Shown in pieces: positions 7,908 through 21,299 of a stretch of 64,000 nt of DNA. The notes beneath the pieces were generated by a model that saw only the letters and a program-made list of their open reading frames with translations, was not told where the DNA came from and searched no databases. The DNA is from Spongiibacter sp. IMCC21906 (GTDB lineage: Bacteria; Pseudomonadota; Gammaproteobacteria; Pseudomonadales; Spongiibacteraceae). Location: assembly GCF_001010805.1 (NCBI RefSeq), contig NZ_CP011477.1, positions 434,001 through 498,000 on the forward strand, read 5' to 3'. The first letter of the stretch is position 1. Every line of letters begins with the position of its first letter. The position numbers were made by a program, and so were the translations under genes.

Positions 7908-8421
7908 AAAACAGTTCCTTGCTTAAAGGCGACCCAAAGCTAGGAATGGTAACCAATGCTCTTCTAGCTGGCCACGTCTTTGCAGCTTTGCAGACCAGGT
8001 TTTCACCCAGCAATAAGGTCGCGGTTTCAACTCATCGCCGTGTTGGACACAATGCCACGAAAAAAGTTATCCATGATCTGCGCTAAAAACCCGCTATTAT
8101 TGCCACGATCTGTGCATTTGTCGCCATTATCCAACAGTTTCTATTTTATTAGCGTCGCTTTTTCAAGGCAGGTCTTTCTTGTTTCTGACTGGTGACGGAC
8201 TTCGGTTAAGCAGATTTTGCAAACTACTGATTTAAAACACTATTTTTTAAAATTAATTAATTTCCGAATATGACCCGTTATTTCTTCAAAACTCTTTCTC
8301 GTTTCTAACGCTTTGTGTAGGATGCGCCACGCAGCTGCAGGTGCCCTTGGGGGTGGCAGTCGTACTCATCTGCAAACATGAAAAGGACGGTGCTTAATTG
8401 CACCTTATAGGGCAAATATTA
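7908..8421. other. Gap between glmU and the outer-membrane protein gene
   Basis: This 514-bp stretch carries the divergent promoters of both neighbours but no gene I can support. Short ORFs here have no domain-like composition. Its centre (about 8220-8280) is A+T-rich, and a small G+C-rich symmetrical segment around 8330-8375 (GCAGCTGC, then TGCC…GGCA) could form a leader hairpin. Confidence 0.35.
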
Positions 8422-9312
8422 ATGCATGGCTTGAAACGTTTTCTCCTCCACTTTTTTCTTCCAATTTTTATCGTTAACGGTTTTCTTTCATCTTCGCTTC
8501 ACGCACTGGAACTTGATCCGGCTGATTTTATTGCAGCACCACCCGGTACCAACCTAGTACTAATGTACAACCAGTTTTCCAGCTTCAATTCTCTATACAG
8601 TGATGGCAACAAACTGCCCATTAATGCAGGGCTTCGTACTAATGTTAATCTGCTCCGGGTCGTACATTTTATGGAATATAAGGGGATAACCTTTGATCCC
8701 CAATTTATCCTGCCTTTTGGTCGCCTGGAGGGCCGTAGAGATAACTCGAATTTAGGCGGTGAAGGTGGCACTGGCGACCTGTTAATTACTGCAGCAGCCT
8801 GGTTGGTTAATAAGCCTGCCAGTGGCCAATACTTTACTATTATCCCCTACCTGTTTTTACCCACTGGCAGCTACGATAAACGCTCCCCTTTAAATCTTGG
8901 TGAAAACCGCTACAAAGTGGCTTTGCAAGCCGGGGGGACTGTTGCGCTTGGTCCACGTTATCTTGTGGATTATGCCGCTGATGTCAGCTACTTTGGTGAC
9001 AATGATGAGTTTGGACCGACATCACAGTTACTTGAACAAGCTCCCTTGTATCAATTGCAAACAAAGCTAAGTCGCATCATTAATGGCCATTGGAAAATTA
9101 GTACCGGCTTAACGTATACCTATGGCGGCGAAGAAAAAGTATCTGGGGTTGCGCTTGAGAATGAGAAAAATGATTGGCGTTTTGAAGTGGGAGCTACCCT
9201 GAATATCACTCCGGCGCATCAAATCATCGCCCTCTATAAACGTGACTTAAAGGTCGAGAATGGTTTCCGCATGGATCATGGTCTTTATCTACGGTTTCTG
9301 TACGCCTTTTAA
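8422..9312 (+). CDS. Outer-membrane beta-barrel protein of the MetA/phenol-degradation transporter type
   Basis: Predicted exported outer-membrane channel of 296 residues. The signal peptide (about 1-28) ends LSSSLHA before LELDPADFIAAPPGTN. Alternating hydrophobic and polar strands fill the remainder and the protein ends in aromatic YLRFLYAF, as barrel proteins do. Conserved spots such as AAPPGTNLV, GGTGDLL, FLPTGSYD and PLNLGENRY are typical of the family often annotated as 'putative MetA-pathway of phenol degradation' transporters. ATG 8422 is chosen over TTG 8398 because it starts directly at the signal peptide, with AGGG upstream. Monocistronic; an intrinsic terminator lies about 115 bp downstream. 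Uptake of hydrophobic compounds is plausible from the family but unproven. Confidence 0.75.
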   Translation: MHGLKRFLLHFFLPIFIVNGFLSSSLHALELDPADFIAAPPGTNLVLMYNQFSSFNSLYSDGNKLPINAGLRTNVNLLRVVHFMEYKGITFDPQFILPFGRLEGRRDNSNLGGEGGTGDLLITAAAWLVNKPASGQYFTIIPYLFLPTGSYDKRSPLNLGENRYKVALQAGGTVALGPRYLVDYAADVSYFGDNDEFGPTSQLLEQAPLYQLQTKLSRIINGHWKISTGLTYTYGGEEKVSGVALENEKNDWRFEVGATLNITPAHQIIALYKRDLKVENGFRMDHGLYLRFLYAF

Positions 9313-9426
9313 TAGCCTGGATGCTTTGGTTTTTAACCGACTTCAGGCTTTTTATAATTATTTTTTGTCGTTGTAGCCAATTATTTCTATAACAATAATG
9401 CCATTTCTTCTCTAATTTCCTCGCAT

Positions 9427-9454
9427 AAAAAAAGGCAGCCGAAGCTGCCTTTTT
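9427..9454. terminator. Bidirectional intrinsic terminator
   Basis: A GGCAGC stem (9434-9439), CGAA loop and GCTGCC (9444-9449) are flanked by seven A residues before and five T residues after. It can end both the rightward outer-membrane gene and the leftward atp operon, whose last gene stops at 9473. Confidence 0.9.
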
Positions 9455-9472
9455 AAACAAAATCTAAATAAA

Positions 9473-9901
9473 TTAGCTTTTGTTCATAGTCTTGCGAATC
9501 TGCTGCAAGGTACGAAGTTGAGCCGAAGACGCGGCCAACTGAGCGGCCGCACGGCCGTAGTCGATGTCGCCACTTTGGTTCATCATATCTTGCTGTGCCT
9601 GCTTCTGGGCTTCCAGGGCAGCGGCCTCGTCTAAGTCGCCGGCGCGCAGTGCCGTATCGGCAAGAATGCTGACTACGTTGGGCTGCACTTCCAGGAAGCC
9701 ACCGGATACGTAGTAGATCAATTCTTCACCGCTGTCCAACACAACACGAACCGGACCAGGCTCTAACGAGGTAAGCAGAGGCGCGTGACCGTAGGTGACA
9801 CCCAGGTCACCATCAACACCGTTCGCGACAATTAATTTGGCACGGCCAGAATAAATTTCTGCTTCGGCGCTTACAATGTCACAGTGAATAGTCATAGCCA
9901 T
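9473..9901 (-). CDS. atpC: ATP synthase F1 epsilon subunit
   Basis: Central-stalk subunit coupling rotation to catalysis and able to inhibit ATP hydrolysis. The 142-residue protein has an N-terminal beta-sandwich (VSAEAEIYSG, GDLGVTYGHAPLLT, about 8-85) and a C-terminal helical hairpin (AAALEAQKQAQ onward). Last gene of the nine-gene atp operon, 38 bp after atpD and directly before an intrinsic terminator. ATG 9901 and ATG 9895 are both possible starts; the first has GAAGA before it. Confidence 0.97.
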   Translation of the reverse strand: MAMTIHCDIVSAEAEIYSGRAKLIVANGVDGDLGVTYGHAPLLTSLEPGPVRVVLDSGEELIYYVSGGFLEVQPNVVSILADTALRAGDLDEAAALEAQKQAQQDMMNQSGDIDYGRAAAQLAASSAQLRTLQQIRKTMNKS

Positions 9902-9939
9902 ATCTTCTGCCTCTTAGGCGTGAAGCTCGCAAAGCGAGC

Positions 9940-11349
<1,410 letters not shown>

Positions 11350-11402
11350 TTAAAAACCTTAAAATTTCGAAATCTATTTCCGGGCCCGTCTAATCTCAAG
11401 GA

Positions 11403-12269
11403 TTAAGACGATACCGCCGCCGCGCCACTTACAATTTCTGACAACTCTTGGGTAATTGCTGCCTGACGGGCTTTGTTGTAAACCAGCTGCAAGCCGTCAA
11501 TGATATCGCCCGCATTATCGGTAGCGCTTTTCATTGCGATCATTCGTGCAGCCTGTTCACAGGCGCCGTTTTCTACTACGGTCTGGTAAACCTGCGACTC
11601 AACGTAACGAGTCAAAAGCCCTTCCAGTAATTCTTCCGGAGTAGGTTCGTAGATATAATCCCAGTGATGCTTAAGCGCATCATCCTGTTCCGCTTCCAGG
11701 GGCAATAACTGACGTACAAACGGGTTTTGAGTCATGGTGTTCACAAACTCATTCCCTACCAAAAACAAGCGGTCAATTTTGCCTTCGCTGTAGGCTTCTA
11801 GCATGACTTTAACGCTGCCAATCAGGTCTGAAACCGAAGGCGCTTCGCCTATGTCTCTCACTGAGGCAACCACGTTGCCGCCGAAATTTTTAAAGAAGCC
11901 TTGCGCCTTGGCGCCCACCAAGCAGAGGTCAACTTCTACAGATTGCTCAGACCACTGCTTCATGCCTTTGAGCGCAGCTTTGAACATATTGGTGTTCAAG
12001 CCGCCACATAGGCCGCGGTCTGTAGAAACAATCACAAAGCCAACGCGCTTAACGTCGCGCTCTTCCATGTACTGGTGGCGGTATTCGGGATTTGCATTGG
12101 CGATATGCCCAACCACCGCGCGCATGCGCTGCGCGTAGGGTTTACCCACTTCCATACGATCTTGAGCTTTGCGCATTTTACTGGCGGCCACCATTTCCAT
12201 GGCGCTAGTAATCTTTTGCGTGCTCTTGATGCTGGAAATCTGGGTGCGTATTTCTTTTGCACCTGCCAT
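11403..12269 (-). CDS. atpG: ATP synthase F1 gamma subunit
   Basis: Rotary shaft of F1. The 288-residue protein has N- and C-terminal helices forming a coiled coil ([50 protein letters not shown]) around a Rossmann-like middle with [11 protein letters not shown]. Length and ends match the family. In the operon between atpA and atpD. Confidence 0.98.
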   Translation of the reverse strand: MAGAKEIRTQISSIKSTQKITSAMEMVAASKMRKAQDRMEVGKPYAQRMRAVVGHIANANPEYRHQYMEERDVKRVGFVIVSTDRGLCGGLNTNMFKAALKGMKQWSEQSVEVDLCLVGAKAQGFFKNFGGNVVASVRDIGEAPSVSDLIGSVKVMLEAYSEGKIDRLFLVGNEFVNTMTQNPFVRQLLPLEAEQDDALKHHWDYIYEPTPEELLEGLLTRYVESQVYQTVVENGACEQAARMIAMKSATDNAGDIIDGLQLVYNKARQAAITQELSEIVSGAAAVSS

Positions 12270-12330
12270 GATTCAAAATCCTCAAAGCAGAAATGCTGCA
12301 GCGACTAGCAGTCATTGCAGCAGATCCGAA

Positions 12331-13875
12331 TTACCAAGTTTGCGTTGACTTGAACTTCTCAACCAGTTCTTTGAACTTGCCTTCCAAGTCGTCGTTCCAG
12401 CTACCTGTATCGTTAATTTCTTTCATTACCGCGCTGTATTCTGCGTGGGCGAAAGAAATAACCGCACTTTCAAAATCCAGTACTTTGGCAACGTCGATAT
12501 CTTTCAGGTGACCTTCGTTTGCGCAGTACAAAGACAGTGCCATATCGGCAATACTCATTGGGCTGTACTGTTTCTGCTTCATCAGCTCAGTAACACGCTC
12601 ACCCTGAGACAGCTGGGCTTTGGTTGCTTCATCCAGATCAGAAGCAAACTGAGAGAATGCCGCCAGCTCGCGGTATTGAGCCAGCGCGGTACGAATACCA
12701 CCAGACAGCTTCTTAATTACTTTAGACTGAGCAGAACCACCTACACGCGATACCGAAACACCCGCGTTCATTGCCGGACGAATACCGGAGTTGAACATGT
12801 CAGCTTCAAGGAAGATCTGACCGTCGGTGATAGAGATAACGTTAGTCGGTACGAAAGCCGATACGTCACCTGCCTGAGTTTCGATGATAGGCAGTGCGGT
12901 CAAAGAACCGGTTTTGCCTGTCACTTTACCGTCGGTAAATTTCTCAACGTAATCAGCAGATACCCGAGCAGCACGCTCTAGCAGACGCGAGTGGAGGTAG
13001 AAAACGTCACCGGGGTAAGCTTCACGGCCTGGCGGACGACGCAGCAACAGGGAGATCTGACGATAGGCCCATGCTTGCTTAGTCAAATCATCATAGATGA
13101 TCAACGCGTCTTCACCGCGGTCACGGTAGTACTCACCGATAGTGCAACCTGTGAAGGGAGCAATAAACTGCATAGAAGCGGGATCAGACGCGGTGGCCGC
13201 AACGATAACCGTGTGGTCCATCGCGCCATGTTCTTCTAGTTTACGTACTACGGCTGCGATGGATGAAGCTTTTTGGCCTATCGCAACGTAGATACATTTA
13301 ATCCCAGAATCTTTTTGGTTGATAATGGCGTCAACCGCAATAGCGGTTTTACCAATCTGGCGGTCACCGATAATCAGCTCACGCTGACCACGGCCGATGG
13401 GTACCATAGAATCAACCGCTTTCAGACCAATCTGTACAGGCTGGTCTACTGATTGACGCCAGATAACACCGGGGGCCACTTTCTCTATCGCGTCAGTTTC
13501 TTTGGCGTCGACAGGGCCTTTGCCATCAATAGGGCTACCCAGAGCGTTCACTACGCGGCCTTGCAGTTCAGGGCCAACGGGAACTTCCAGGATACGGCCA
13601 GTACATTTACAGGTCTGGCCTTCTGCGATACTGAGGTAATCGCCCAACACTACAGCACCGACGGAGTCGCGCTCTAGGTTAAGGGCCATGCCAAAGTGGC
13701 CGCCTTCAAATTCGATCATTTCGCCGTACATTACCTCGGTCAAACCGTGGATACGTACGATACCGTCGGATACCGATACTACCGTGCCCTCATTTTGGGC
13801 TTGGGCAGATACATCTAACTGATCGATGCGCTGCTTGATAATATCGCTAATCTCGGATGGATTCAGTTGCTGCAT
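12331..13875 (-). CDS. atpA: ATP synthase F1 alpha subunit
   Basis: Regulatory nucleotide-binding subunit of F1. The 514-residue protein has the N-terminal segment [14 protein letters not shown] that contacts delta, the P-loop GDRQIGKTA near residue 170 and the [11 protein letters not shown] and SRVGGSAQ blocks (about 345-375). Lies between atpH and atpG, all leftward. Confidence 0.99.
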   Translation of the reverse strand: MQQLNPSEISDIIKQRIDQLDVSAQAQNEGTVVSVSDGIVRIHGLTEVMYGEMIEFEGGHFGMALNLERDSVGAVVLGDYLSIAEGQTCKCTGRILEVPVGPELQGRVVNALGSPIDGKGPVDAKETDAIEKVAPGVIWRQSVDQPVQIGLKAVDSMVPIGRGQRELIIGDRQIGKTAIAVDAIINQKDSGIKCIYVAIGQKASSIAAVVRKLEEHGAMDHTVIVAATASDPASMQFIAPFTGCTIGEYYRDRGEDALIIYDDLTKQAWAYRQISLLLRRPPGREAYPGDVFYLHSRLLERAARVSADYVEKFTDGKVTGKTGSLTALPIIETQAGDVSAFVPTNVISITDGQIFLEADMFNSGIRPAMNAGVSVSRVGGSAQSKVIKKLSGGIRTALAQYRELAAFSQFASDLDEATKAQLSQGERVTELMKQKQYSPMSIADMALSLYCANEGHLKDIDVAKVLDFESAVISFAHAEYSAVMKEINDTGSWNDDLEGKFKELVEKFKSTQTW

Positions 13876-13906
13876 GCTCTGTTCCTCAATCCTATTCTCT
13901 AAACGC

Positions 13907-14443
13907 TCAGGAAGTTAATGCTTCAGCGAGTTTCGCCAAGCGACCGCGCACCGAGCCATCAATTACCAAGTCACCTGCCCGTACCACGACACCACCTAAT
14001 AACTTGGGGTCGACTTGGTTGTGGATTTTGATCTCGCGCTTTAACTTCTCACGCAATTTCTCTGCTAGGCGTTTTTCAGACTCGGGGTCTAGTGCCAGTG
14101 CAGTGGTTAATTCCACATCTACAGTTTGTTCTTGGATGGCTTTTTGTGCTTCAAACAACTCGCTGATTAGCGGTAGCAAACTCAAGCGTTTGTTCTCTGC
14201 GAGAATCCTGATGAAATTTTGACCACCTGCGTTAAGCGCGTCGCCACAGACTTCTATAAAGCTCTGCGCCTGTTCGTCAGTAGTCTTTGACGGTGATGAC
14301 AGCAATTTTTCTACCGCCTCACTGCTAGAAACTGCCGCTGCAGTTGCCAGCATAGTAGACCACTCTGCTAACGCAGATGATGCCAGGGCGTGTTCAAACG
14401 CCGCCTTGGCATACGGTCTTGCCATTGTGCTCAATTCAGCCAT
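13907..14443 (-). CDS. atpH: ATP synthase F1 delta subunit
   Basis: Peripheral-stalk subunit joining the b dimer to the top of F1. The 178-residue protein has an N-terminal helical bundle starting [19 protein letters not shown] and a C-terminal part ending with the family block [24 protein letters not shown] 14443 is chosen over the TTG at 14449 because GAGG lies at a normal distance before it. Directly follows atpF with a 12-bp gap. Confidence 0.97.
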   Translation of the reverse strand: MAELSTMARPYAKAAFEHALASSALAEWSTMLATAAAVSSSEAVEKLLSSPSKTTDEQAQSFIEVCGDALNAGGQNFIRILAENKRLSLLPLISELFEAQKAIQEQTVDVELTTALALDPESEKRLAEKLREKLKREIKIHNQVDPKLLGGVVVRAGDLVIDGSVRGRLAKLAEALTS

Positions 14444-14455
14444 GATCAACCTCGC

Positions 14456-14926
14456 TTATAGGCCTGCGGCCAGCTTGTCGACCATGTCTTTGTGAACAGA
14501 CTCATCGATTGACGCTTCGAGGATCTTCTCAGCACCCGCAAAAGCCAGTGTCGCAACCTGTGAACGCAGTGCTTCTTTTGCACGATTCACTTCTTGTTCA
14601 ACTTCAGCTTGTGCAGACGCTTTCAGGCGATCGCCCTCAGTGCGTGCAGTGTCTTTTGCTTCTTCAACGATTTGACTGGCTCGTTTATTAGCAGCATCAA
14701 TGATGCCTGCTGCTTCTGCTTTTGCCTCGCGCAGTTGTTTGGCGGCTTTTTCTTGAGCGAGCTCAAGATCACGGCCGGCACGATCTGCGGCATCTAAACC
14801 GTCGGCAATCTGCTTCTCTCTTTCTTCCATCGCGCTGCGGATAGCTTTCCAAACGAAAGCGTGGCAGAACCATACGAAGAATAGAAAGGTTATCGATTGT
14901 CCAATCAGTGTGAGATTAATATTCAC
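14456..14926 (-). CDS. atpF: ATP synthase Fo subunit b
   Basis: Membrane-anchored peripheral-stalk subunit, 156 residues. One N-terminal membrane helix (about 5-27: [20 protein letters not shown]) is followed by a long charged, alanine-rich coiled coil (about 35-140) that dimerises and reaches the delta subunit. Between atpE and atpH. Confidence 0.98.
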   Translation of the reverse strand: MNINLTLIGQSITFLFFVWFCHAFVWKAIRSAMEEREKQIADGLDAADRAGRDLELAQEKAAKQLREAKAEAAGIIDAANKRASQIVEEAKDTARTEGDRLKASAQAEVEQEVNRAKEALRSQVATLAFAGAEKILEASIDESVHKDMVDKLAAGL

Positions 14927-14979
14927 GCCGATACCTCTGCTATGTGTGTTTGCTGGACGTAGTGTTTACGTGCGATACC

Positions 14980-15234
<255 letters not shown>

Positions 15235-15270
15235 TCATTTAAAGTTAAAAAGTAAGTAAAGCTTAAAAAA

Positions 15271-16212
<942 letters not shown>

Positions 16213-16228
16213 TCACTCTCGTATTGAA

Positions 16229-16669
16229 TTACGCGGTTCGGCGCTCACGTTGTTTTTCCACCCGGCCGTAAAAGGCAACCAACAGAGTGTTTAACAGTAG
16301 CGCAGCTAAATAGGCTAAAAATAAGAAAAGCACGTTTAATGGAGAAAGCGCAGCAAAAACCCCGGCGAACAAAGCCACCGTGGTGATATATTTCCCCGCC
16401 TCTCCTCGATAAAAGGATTGGCTAATCTCCCGGGCATACAGCGCTCCCGAATAACGAAACGCTTGGCGTGCAAAATAGGCATTGGGTCCAATGGAAATCA
16501 ACCCGCCCGCAAATACTGAGTACGCCTCTACCCAATCAAAGGGAAATAAAACTGCGACGCTCGCCATCACCAGCAACAATAATTGCAAAGCATAGATTTT
16601 AAACAACGGCGGTCTGGCAATCGTATGGGCAGCGTGCGGCGCTGAGATATGTGTCTCTACTAGTGTCAT
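16229..16669 (-). CDS. atpI: ATP synthase assembly protein AtpI
   Basis: Small membrane protein thought to assist c-ring assembly or magnesium supply. The 146-residue form from ATG 16669 has four hydrophobic spans (about 25-42, 48-66, 92-110, 114-134) in the typical I-protein arrangement, including GGLISIGPNAYFARQAF. The ORF can be extended to TTG 16690; neither start has a strong ribosome site. First gene of the atp operon, 19 bp before atpB. Confidence 0.92.
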   Translation of the reverse strand: MTLVETHISAPHAAHTIARPPLFKIYALQLLLLVMASVAVLFPFDWVEAYSVFAGGLISIGPNAYFARQAFRYSGALYAREISQSFYRGEAGKYITTVALFAGVFAALSPLNVLFLFLAYLAALLLNTLLVAFYGRVEKQRERRTA

Positions 16670-16923
16670 ACGCTGCGTATTGCTAACCAATTTGCCGATG
16701 CGGCATCTGTTTTGGTGATGAAACGGCTTGTCTAAAAAGCGGGGCGAATTATAGGGTCTGTTTGGCTAAGTATCAACCAGTTTGCAGCTACATCGCGCCT
16801 AAAGTATGAAGCTGGGCCCTTTCATTTGCCCGCTACAATCAAGTAGTTAGCATCATAATTTTGTCATTTTTAAAAAGTTATACCAGATCAGGTGTATCTG
16901 CTAACAACCCTATACTATATAAG

Positions 16924-17862
16924 CTATTTAATATGAGCGAGAATTCCGTCCAGCTCGTCGAGACTACTGTATTGAATTACCAGCTTTCCTCGACCCTTAT
17001 TGCCATGTTGAATCGCTACGGGAGACCCGACTCGCTCCGATAACTCTTCTTGAAGCTTGAGAATATCGGGATCTTTTTCTGCTGGCTTGGTTTGATCGGC
17101 TGACTTTTCTTCGACCAATTTTCGTACCAGCGCTTCAGTTTGGCGCACCGACAAGCCGCGGCTTACCACTGTATTCGCCGCAGAAGACTGCTGTTCCGGG
17201 GGCAAACCTAACAACGCCCGGGCGTGGCCCATTTCAATATCACCATTCTCCAGCAATTTTTGTACCTCTTCCCGCAAACCGGTCAGACGTAGCAAATTGG
17301 TGATGGTGGTTCTGGATTTGCCCACCAGACGGGCTATTTCCGCGTGGGTCAATTCAAATTCTTTTTGCAGGCGAACCATGGCGAGGGCTTCTTCCATCGG
17401 ATTGAGGTCTTCCCGCTGGAGATTTTCGATCAGCGCCATTGCCGCTGCGGTCTCGTCGGGGACCTCTCGGATCAAGGCCGGTACCGTGTCCAATCCGGCC
17501 AGCTGGGAGGCGCGCCAGCGCCGTTCGCCGGCAATAATTTCGTATCGGTCCACGCCCAGCAAACGCACCACAATTGGCTGCATAATGCCTTGGGACTTGA
17601 TGGATTCAGCCAGTTCTTCCAGCGCTTCGGGTTGCATATCCCGGCGTGGCTGATATTTACCCCGCTGTAAAAATTCAATGGGCAAATTGCGCATGCTACC
17701 TTCGACCACTGATTCTGACACCGAATGTTCCGTTATAGCGGGCGTTGGCGCATCACCGCTGTCAGTGATATCTGGCAATGGCGCGGGCTGTACCGCAACC
17801 GGTTCGGCAGATGCACCCAGCAGGGCATCTAATCCCCGTCCTAATCCTCGTTTTTTAGCCAT
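16924..17862 (-). CDS. parB: Chromosome-partitioning protein ParB
   Basis: Binds parS sites near the origin and spreads as a CTP-dependent clamp, loading partition and condensin machinery. The 312-residue protein begins MAKKRGLGRGLDALLG. It has the CTP-binding motif block YEIIAGERRWRA (about 95-106), the helix-turn-helix (HAEIARLVGKSRTTITNLLRL, about 165-185) and a C-terminal dimerisation domain. ATG 17862 overlaps the parA stop by 8 bp; the upstream in-frame extension falls inside parA and lacks homology. Two sequences matching its target occur in recF about 17 kb away. Confidence 0.97.
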   Translation of the reverse strand: MAKKRGLGRGLDALLGASAEPVAVQPAPLPDITDSGDAPTPAITEHSVSESVVEGSMRNLPIEFLQRGKYQPRRDMQPEALEELAESIKSQGIMQPIVVRLLGVDRYEIIAGERRWRASQLAGLDTVPALIREVPDETAAAMALIENLQREDLNPMEEALAMVRLQKEFELTHAEIARLVGKSRTTITNLLRLTGLREEVQKLLENGDIEMGHARALLGLPPEQQSSAANTVVSRGLSVRQTEALVRKLVEEKSADQTKPAEKDPDILKLQEELSERVGSPVAIQHGNKGRGKLVIQYSSLDELDGILAHIK

Positions 17863-18679
17863 CGATCTGTTCAGCCTGTGCACTGTTATTTTCAAGGACG
17901 CCACTTGGCGGCGTGGTACTAAGTCGCCGCAGCATTTCTCCAGCCAATGCCAGATAGGCTAGGGCACCTTTGGACTGCTTGTCGTAATACAACACAGGCA
18001 ATCCATGACTGGGGGCTTCTGCCAACCGCACATTTCTGGGGATAACGGTGCTATAAACCTTATCGCCAAAATGGCGTTTTAATTCGTCGGTAACCTGATT
18101 GGTCAAGCTGGTGCGACCGTCATACATGGTGCGCAAAATACCTTCCACTTCCAGCTCGGGGTTTATCAGTTGCTTGACCCGATTCACTGTGTTGAGCAAG
18201 GCACTTAAACCTTCCAAGGCATAATATTCGCACTGCATGGGAATGATTACGCCGTGAGCTGCAGCAAGAGCATTGACGGTGAGCATATTCAGCGATGGAG
18301 GACAATCGATCAAAATATAATCATAGTCATCTAATATCGGATGTAATGCTTCTTTAAGACGAAATTCCCGGCCAATTTCATTAATCAGCTCAACTTCTGC
18401 CGCGGTTAGATCTTGGTTTGACGGTACAACACTAAAACCGCTGTCTTCGGCGTAGGTCAAAGTATCCGCAATACTTCGCCCGCCCACCAACACGTCGTAA
18501 ACAGAGTATTCAACGTCGTCTTTATCGACACCGCAACCCATAGTGGCATTGCCTTGGGGATCGAGATCAATCATCAAGACCCGACGTTTGGTCGCCGCCA
18601 GCGACGCAGCCAGGTTAACGGTAGTAGTCGTTTTACCGACACCGCCTTTTTGATTGGTGATTGCAAAGACCTTGGCCAC
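17855..18679 (-). CDS. parA: Chromosome-partitioning ATPase ParA
   Basis: Walker-type ATPase that moves ParB-bound origins. The 274-residue protein has the deviant Walker A KGGVGKTTT (about 10-18), MIDLDPQGNAT and LIDCPPSLNMLTVNAL. It is translationally coupled to parB by an 8-bp overlap, and follows rsmG by 24 bp in the mnmG-rsmG-parA-parB order common near bacterial origins. Confidence 0.98.
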   Translation of the reverse strand: MAKVFAITNQKGGVGKTTTTVNLAASLAATKRRVLMIDLDPQGNATMGCGVDKDDVEYSVYDVLVGGRSIADTLTYAEDSGFSVVPSNQDLTAAEVELINEIGREFRLKEALHPILDDYDYILIDCPPSLNMLTVNALAAAHGVIIPMQCEYYALEGLSALLNTVNRVKQLINPELEVEGILRTMYDGRTSLTNQVTDELKRHFGDKVYSTVIPRNVRLAEAPSHGLPVLYYDKQSKGALAYLALAGEMLRRLSTTPPSGVLENNSAQAEQIDG

Positions 18680-18703
18680 GAGCCGTCCCTTTTGGTTATG
18701 CAG

Positions 18704-19348
18704 TCAAACAGGAAACGCTGCGCGGTCGGGAACGAGTAGCAGCAAATGACGAGCTTCGTCCAAACCTGGAACACTGAGCGAATGATAGCGCTTGACGATA
18801 AAGTGTTTTGGCAGCTGACTCAACTCCTGCTCTGGGTATAAGCCCTTCATAGCGTATAAATACCCCGATTCACGAAGCAGCGGGCCACAGGCCTGAGCCA
18901 TATCGCTCAGAGAGGAAAAAGCCCGGGACAGAATACCATCAAACTGCTGCGTTCTTTCAAAGTCTTCGATTCGCTGACAGTGAACACTCACATTTTTTAG
19001 ATCTAAACGCGCTTTGCTTTCAATTAAAAAGCGGGTTTTTTTACCGTTACTATCCAGCAATGCAAACTGACGCTGTGGAAAAACAATGGCCAAAGGAATA
19101 CCGGGTAAACCCGGTCCGGTGCCCACATCGAGAAAATCACTCCCCTCAATCAAATCAGTAATACTGAGACTGTCGAGCAAATGTTTAATCAGCATTTGCT
19201 CAGGGTCGCGAATGGCAGTGAGATTATAGGCCTTGTTCCACTTTTGCAGCAGCGCCAAATACGCTAGCAGTGCTTGTATTTGCGCGTCACTAAGAACGAG
19301 ATTCAGCGCAGTGCAACCAGCACGCAGGCGTGATTCCAGGGCATTCAC
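18704..19348 (-). CDS. rsmG: 16S rRNA (guanine527-N7)-methyltransferase
   Basis: SAM-dependent methyltransferase for G527 of 16S rRNA. The 214-residue protein has the SAM motif DVGTGPGLPGIPLAI (about 72-86) and LLDSNGKKTRF. It starts at GTG 19348, immediately after the mnmG TGA at 19349, so translation is probably coupled. Standard mnmG-rsmG pair. Confidence 0.97.
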   Translation of the reverse strand: MNALESRLRAGCTALNLVLSDAQIQALLAYLALLQKWNKAYNLTAIRDPEQMLIKHLLDSLSITDLIEGSDFLDVGTGPGLPGIPLAIVFPQRQFALLDSNGKKTRFLIESKARLDLKNVSVHCQRIEDFERTQQFDGILSRAFSSLSDMAQACGPLLRESGYLYAMKGLYPEQELSQLPKHFIVKRYHSLSVPGLDEARHLLLLVPDRAAFPV

Positions 19349-21241
19349 TCAGGCTGACTTCCTTTTTTCCAGCAAGCCGCGTTTTTTTAAATAAACCAGT
19401 AATAGCGAGACCGCAGCTGGAGTGACACCGGGAATTCGGGACGCCTGGGCCAGTGTTTGTGGCCGGGTATCCAATAGCTTTTGCTTCACTTCGTTGGAAA
19501 GCCCTTCGACAATGCTATAGTCAAAATCCACCGGCAAACAGGTATTCTCATGCCGGCGCAGACGCTCAATTTCGTCTTTTTGCCTGTCTATGTATCCCGC
19601 GTACTTCACACCAATCTCTAGCTGTTGAGCGACGCTTTCGTCCACTGCCTCAACACTGCCCAACAAATTTGCCAGATCGTGATAATCCAACTCAGGCCGC
19701 TTTAGCAATTCCAGTAAGTTGTATTCATGACTGAGAGGTTTACTGATTTTTTCTGAGAGTTTTTCTGCCGCTGGCGTACCGGGTTGAATCCAGCTGCTAG
19801 CAAGGCGTTGACGCTCTTTGGCGATTTGCTCGCGTTTTTCGCAAAACGCGGCCCAGCGCTCGTCGTCTACCAAGCCCAGTTCGCGGCCTTTTTCGGTTAA
19901 TCGCAGATCGGCATTATCTTCCCGAAGCAATAAGCGATATTCCGCCCGAGAAGTAAACATGCGATAGGGCTCTTTGGTACCCATGGTGATGAGGTCGTCC
20001 ACCAAGACACCAATGTAAGCTTCGTCCCGACGAGGACACCAAGGGTCTTTGCCTTGAGCCTGCAATGCTGCATTGGCACCGGCTAACAGCCCCTGTGCAG
20101 CCGCTTCTTCATAGCCCGTGGTGCCGTTAATTTGCCCTGCGAAAAATAGCCCGTGCAAAAATTTGGTTTCCAACGAGGATTTTAGGTCTCGTGGCTCAAA
20201 AAAATCATACTCAATGGCATAACCCGGTCGGGTCATATTGGCATTTTCGAAGCCCTTAATAGATCGCACCAGGCTCAATTGCACGTCAAAAGGCAGGCTG
20301 GTAGAGATGCCGTTGGGGTATAGCTCGTGGGTACCAATTCCCTCTGGCTCAATAAACACTTGATGGCTGTTTTTATCCGCAAAGCGATGCACTTTGTCTT
20401 CAATCGACGGGCAGTAGCGTGGGCCAATACCCTCAATCACCCCGGTATACATGGGTGAGCGATCTAAACCACCACGAATAATTTCATGAGTGCGCTCATT
20501 GGTGTGGGTAATCCAACAACAAACTTGCTGGGGATGTTGATTGCGGTTGCCAAGGTAGGACATAACCGGTTCTGGTGTGTCGCCCCACTGTTGCTCTAGA
20601 CCATCAAAATTAACGGTTTTGGCGTCTATTCGAGGTGGGGTACCGGTTTTTAGACGATCTACTCGAAACGGTAACTCGCGAAGGCGATCAGCCAAGGCAA
20701 TAGACGGTGGATCCCCTGCTCGACCACCACTGTGGTTATCAAGACCAATGTGGATTTTACCGCCCAAAAATGTTCCTGCTGTCAGGACGACGGTTTTGGC
20801 AAAAAATTTCAAGCCGATATTGGTAACCACGCCGCGAACAGTTTCACCCTCAACAATCAGGTCATCGACGGCTTGTTGAAAGATCGCTAAATTTTGCTGG
20901 TTTTCTAGCTGATTTCGCACGGCGGCTTTGTAAAGTACTCGATCTGCTTGTGCACGAGTTGCTCTTACAGCGGGGCCTTTACGGGCATTTAATACCCTGA
21001 ACTGGATGCCACCTAAGTCAGTAGCTTTAGCCATGGCACCACCCAAGGCATCAATTTCCTTCACCAAATGGCTTTTACCAATGCCACCTATTGCAGGATT
21101 ACAGGACATTTGCCCTAAGGTTTCTATGTTGTGGGTTAACAACAGCGTTGCACAGCCCATTCGAGCGGCCGCCAGTGCAGCCTCAGTACCGGCGTGACCA
21201 CCACCAATAACGATAACGTCGAAGCTTTGCGGATAATCCAC
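19349..21241 (-). CDS. mnmG: tRNA uridine-5-carboxymethylaminomethyl modification enzyme
   Basis: FAD-binding partner of MnmE that makes (c)mnm5U34 in tRNAs. The 630-residue protein has the FAD motif [17 protein letters not shown] (about 13-29), AVQVQFR-type [25 protein letters not shown] (about 78-100) with its conserved arginine-rich core, and a C-terminal helical domain ending in a lysine-rich tail. Separated from mnmE in this genome by a three-gene insertion. Its upstream gap contains DnaA boxes. Confidence 0.98.
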   Translation of the reverse strand: MDYPQSFDVIVIGGGHAGTEAALAAARMGCATLLLTHNIETLGQMSCNPAIGGIGKSHLVKEIDALGGAMAKATDLGGIQFRVLNARKGPAVRATRAQADRVLYKAAVRNQLENQQNLAIFQQAVDDLIVEGETVRGVVTNIGLKFFAKTVVLTAGTFLGGKIHIGLDNHSGGRAGDPPSIALADRLRELPFRVDRLKTGTPPRIDAKTVNFDGLEQQWGDTPEPVMSYLGNRNQHPQQVCCWITHTNERTHEIIRGGLDRSPMYTGVIEGIGPRYCPSIEDKVHRFADKNSHQVFIEPEGIGTHELYPNGISTSLPFDVQLSLVRSIKGFENANMTRPGYAIEYDFFEPRDLKSSLETKFLHGLFFAGQINGTTGYEEAAAQGLLAGANAALQAQGKDPWCPRRDEAYIGVLVDDLITMGTKEPYRMFTSRAEYRLLLREDNADLRLTEKGRELGLVDDERWAAFCEKREQIAKERQRLASSWIQPGTPAAEKLSEKISKPLSHEYNLLELLKRPELDYHDLANLLGSVEAVDESVAQQLEIGVKYAGYIDRQKDEIERLRRHENTCLPVDFDYSIVEGLSNEVKQKLLDTRPQTLAQASRIPGVTPAAVSLLLVYLKKRGLLEKRKSA

Positions 21242-21299
21242 GATGCACCTGATTTTAGCTGGATGGAAAGAGGCGAAATTATACGGGTATCAGAGGCTG

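Noticed and set aside
7980-8195. 71-codon ORF in the glmU upstream gap
   Set aside because: No recognisable family, composition unlike coding sequence, and no ribosome site.
8330-8375. Small structured RNA or riboswitch before the outer-membrane gene
   Set aside because: Only a weak hairpin can be drawn; no match to a known riboswitch core was recognised.
12445-12981. 178-codon rightward ORF opposite atpA
   Set aside because: Shadow of a highly conserved gene on the other strand.
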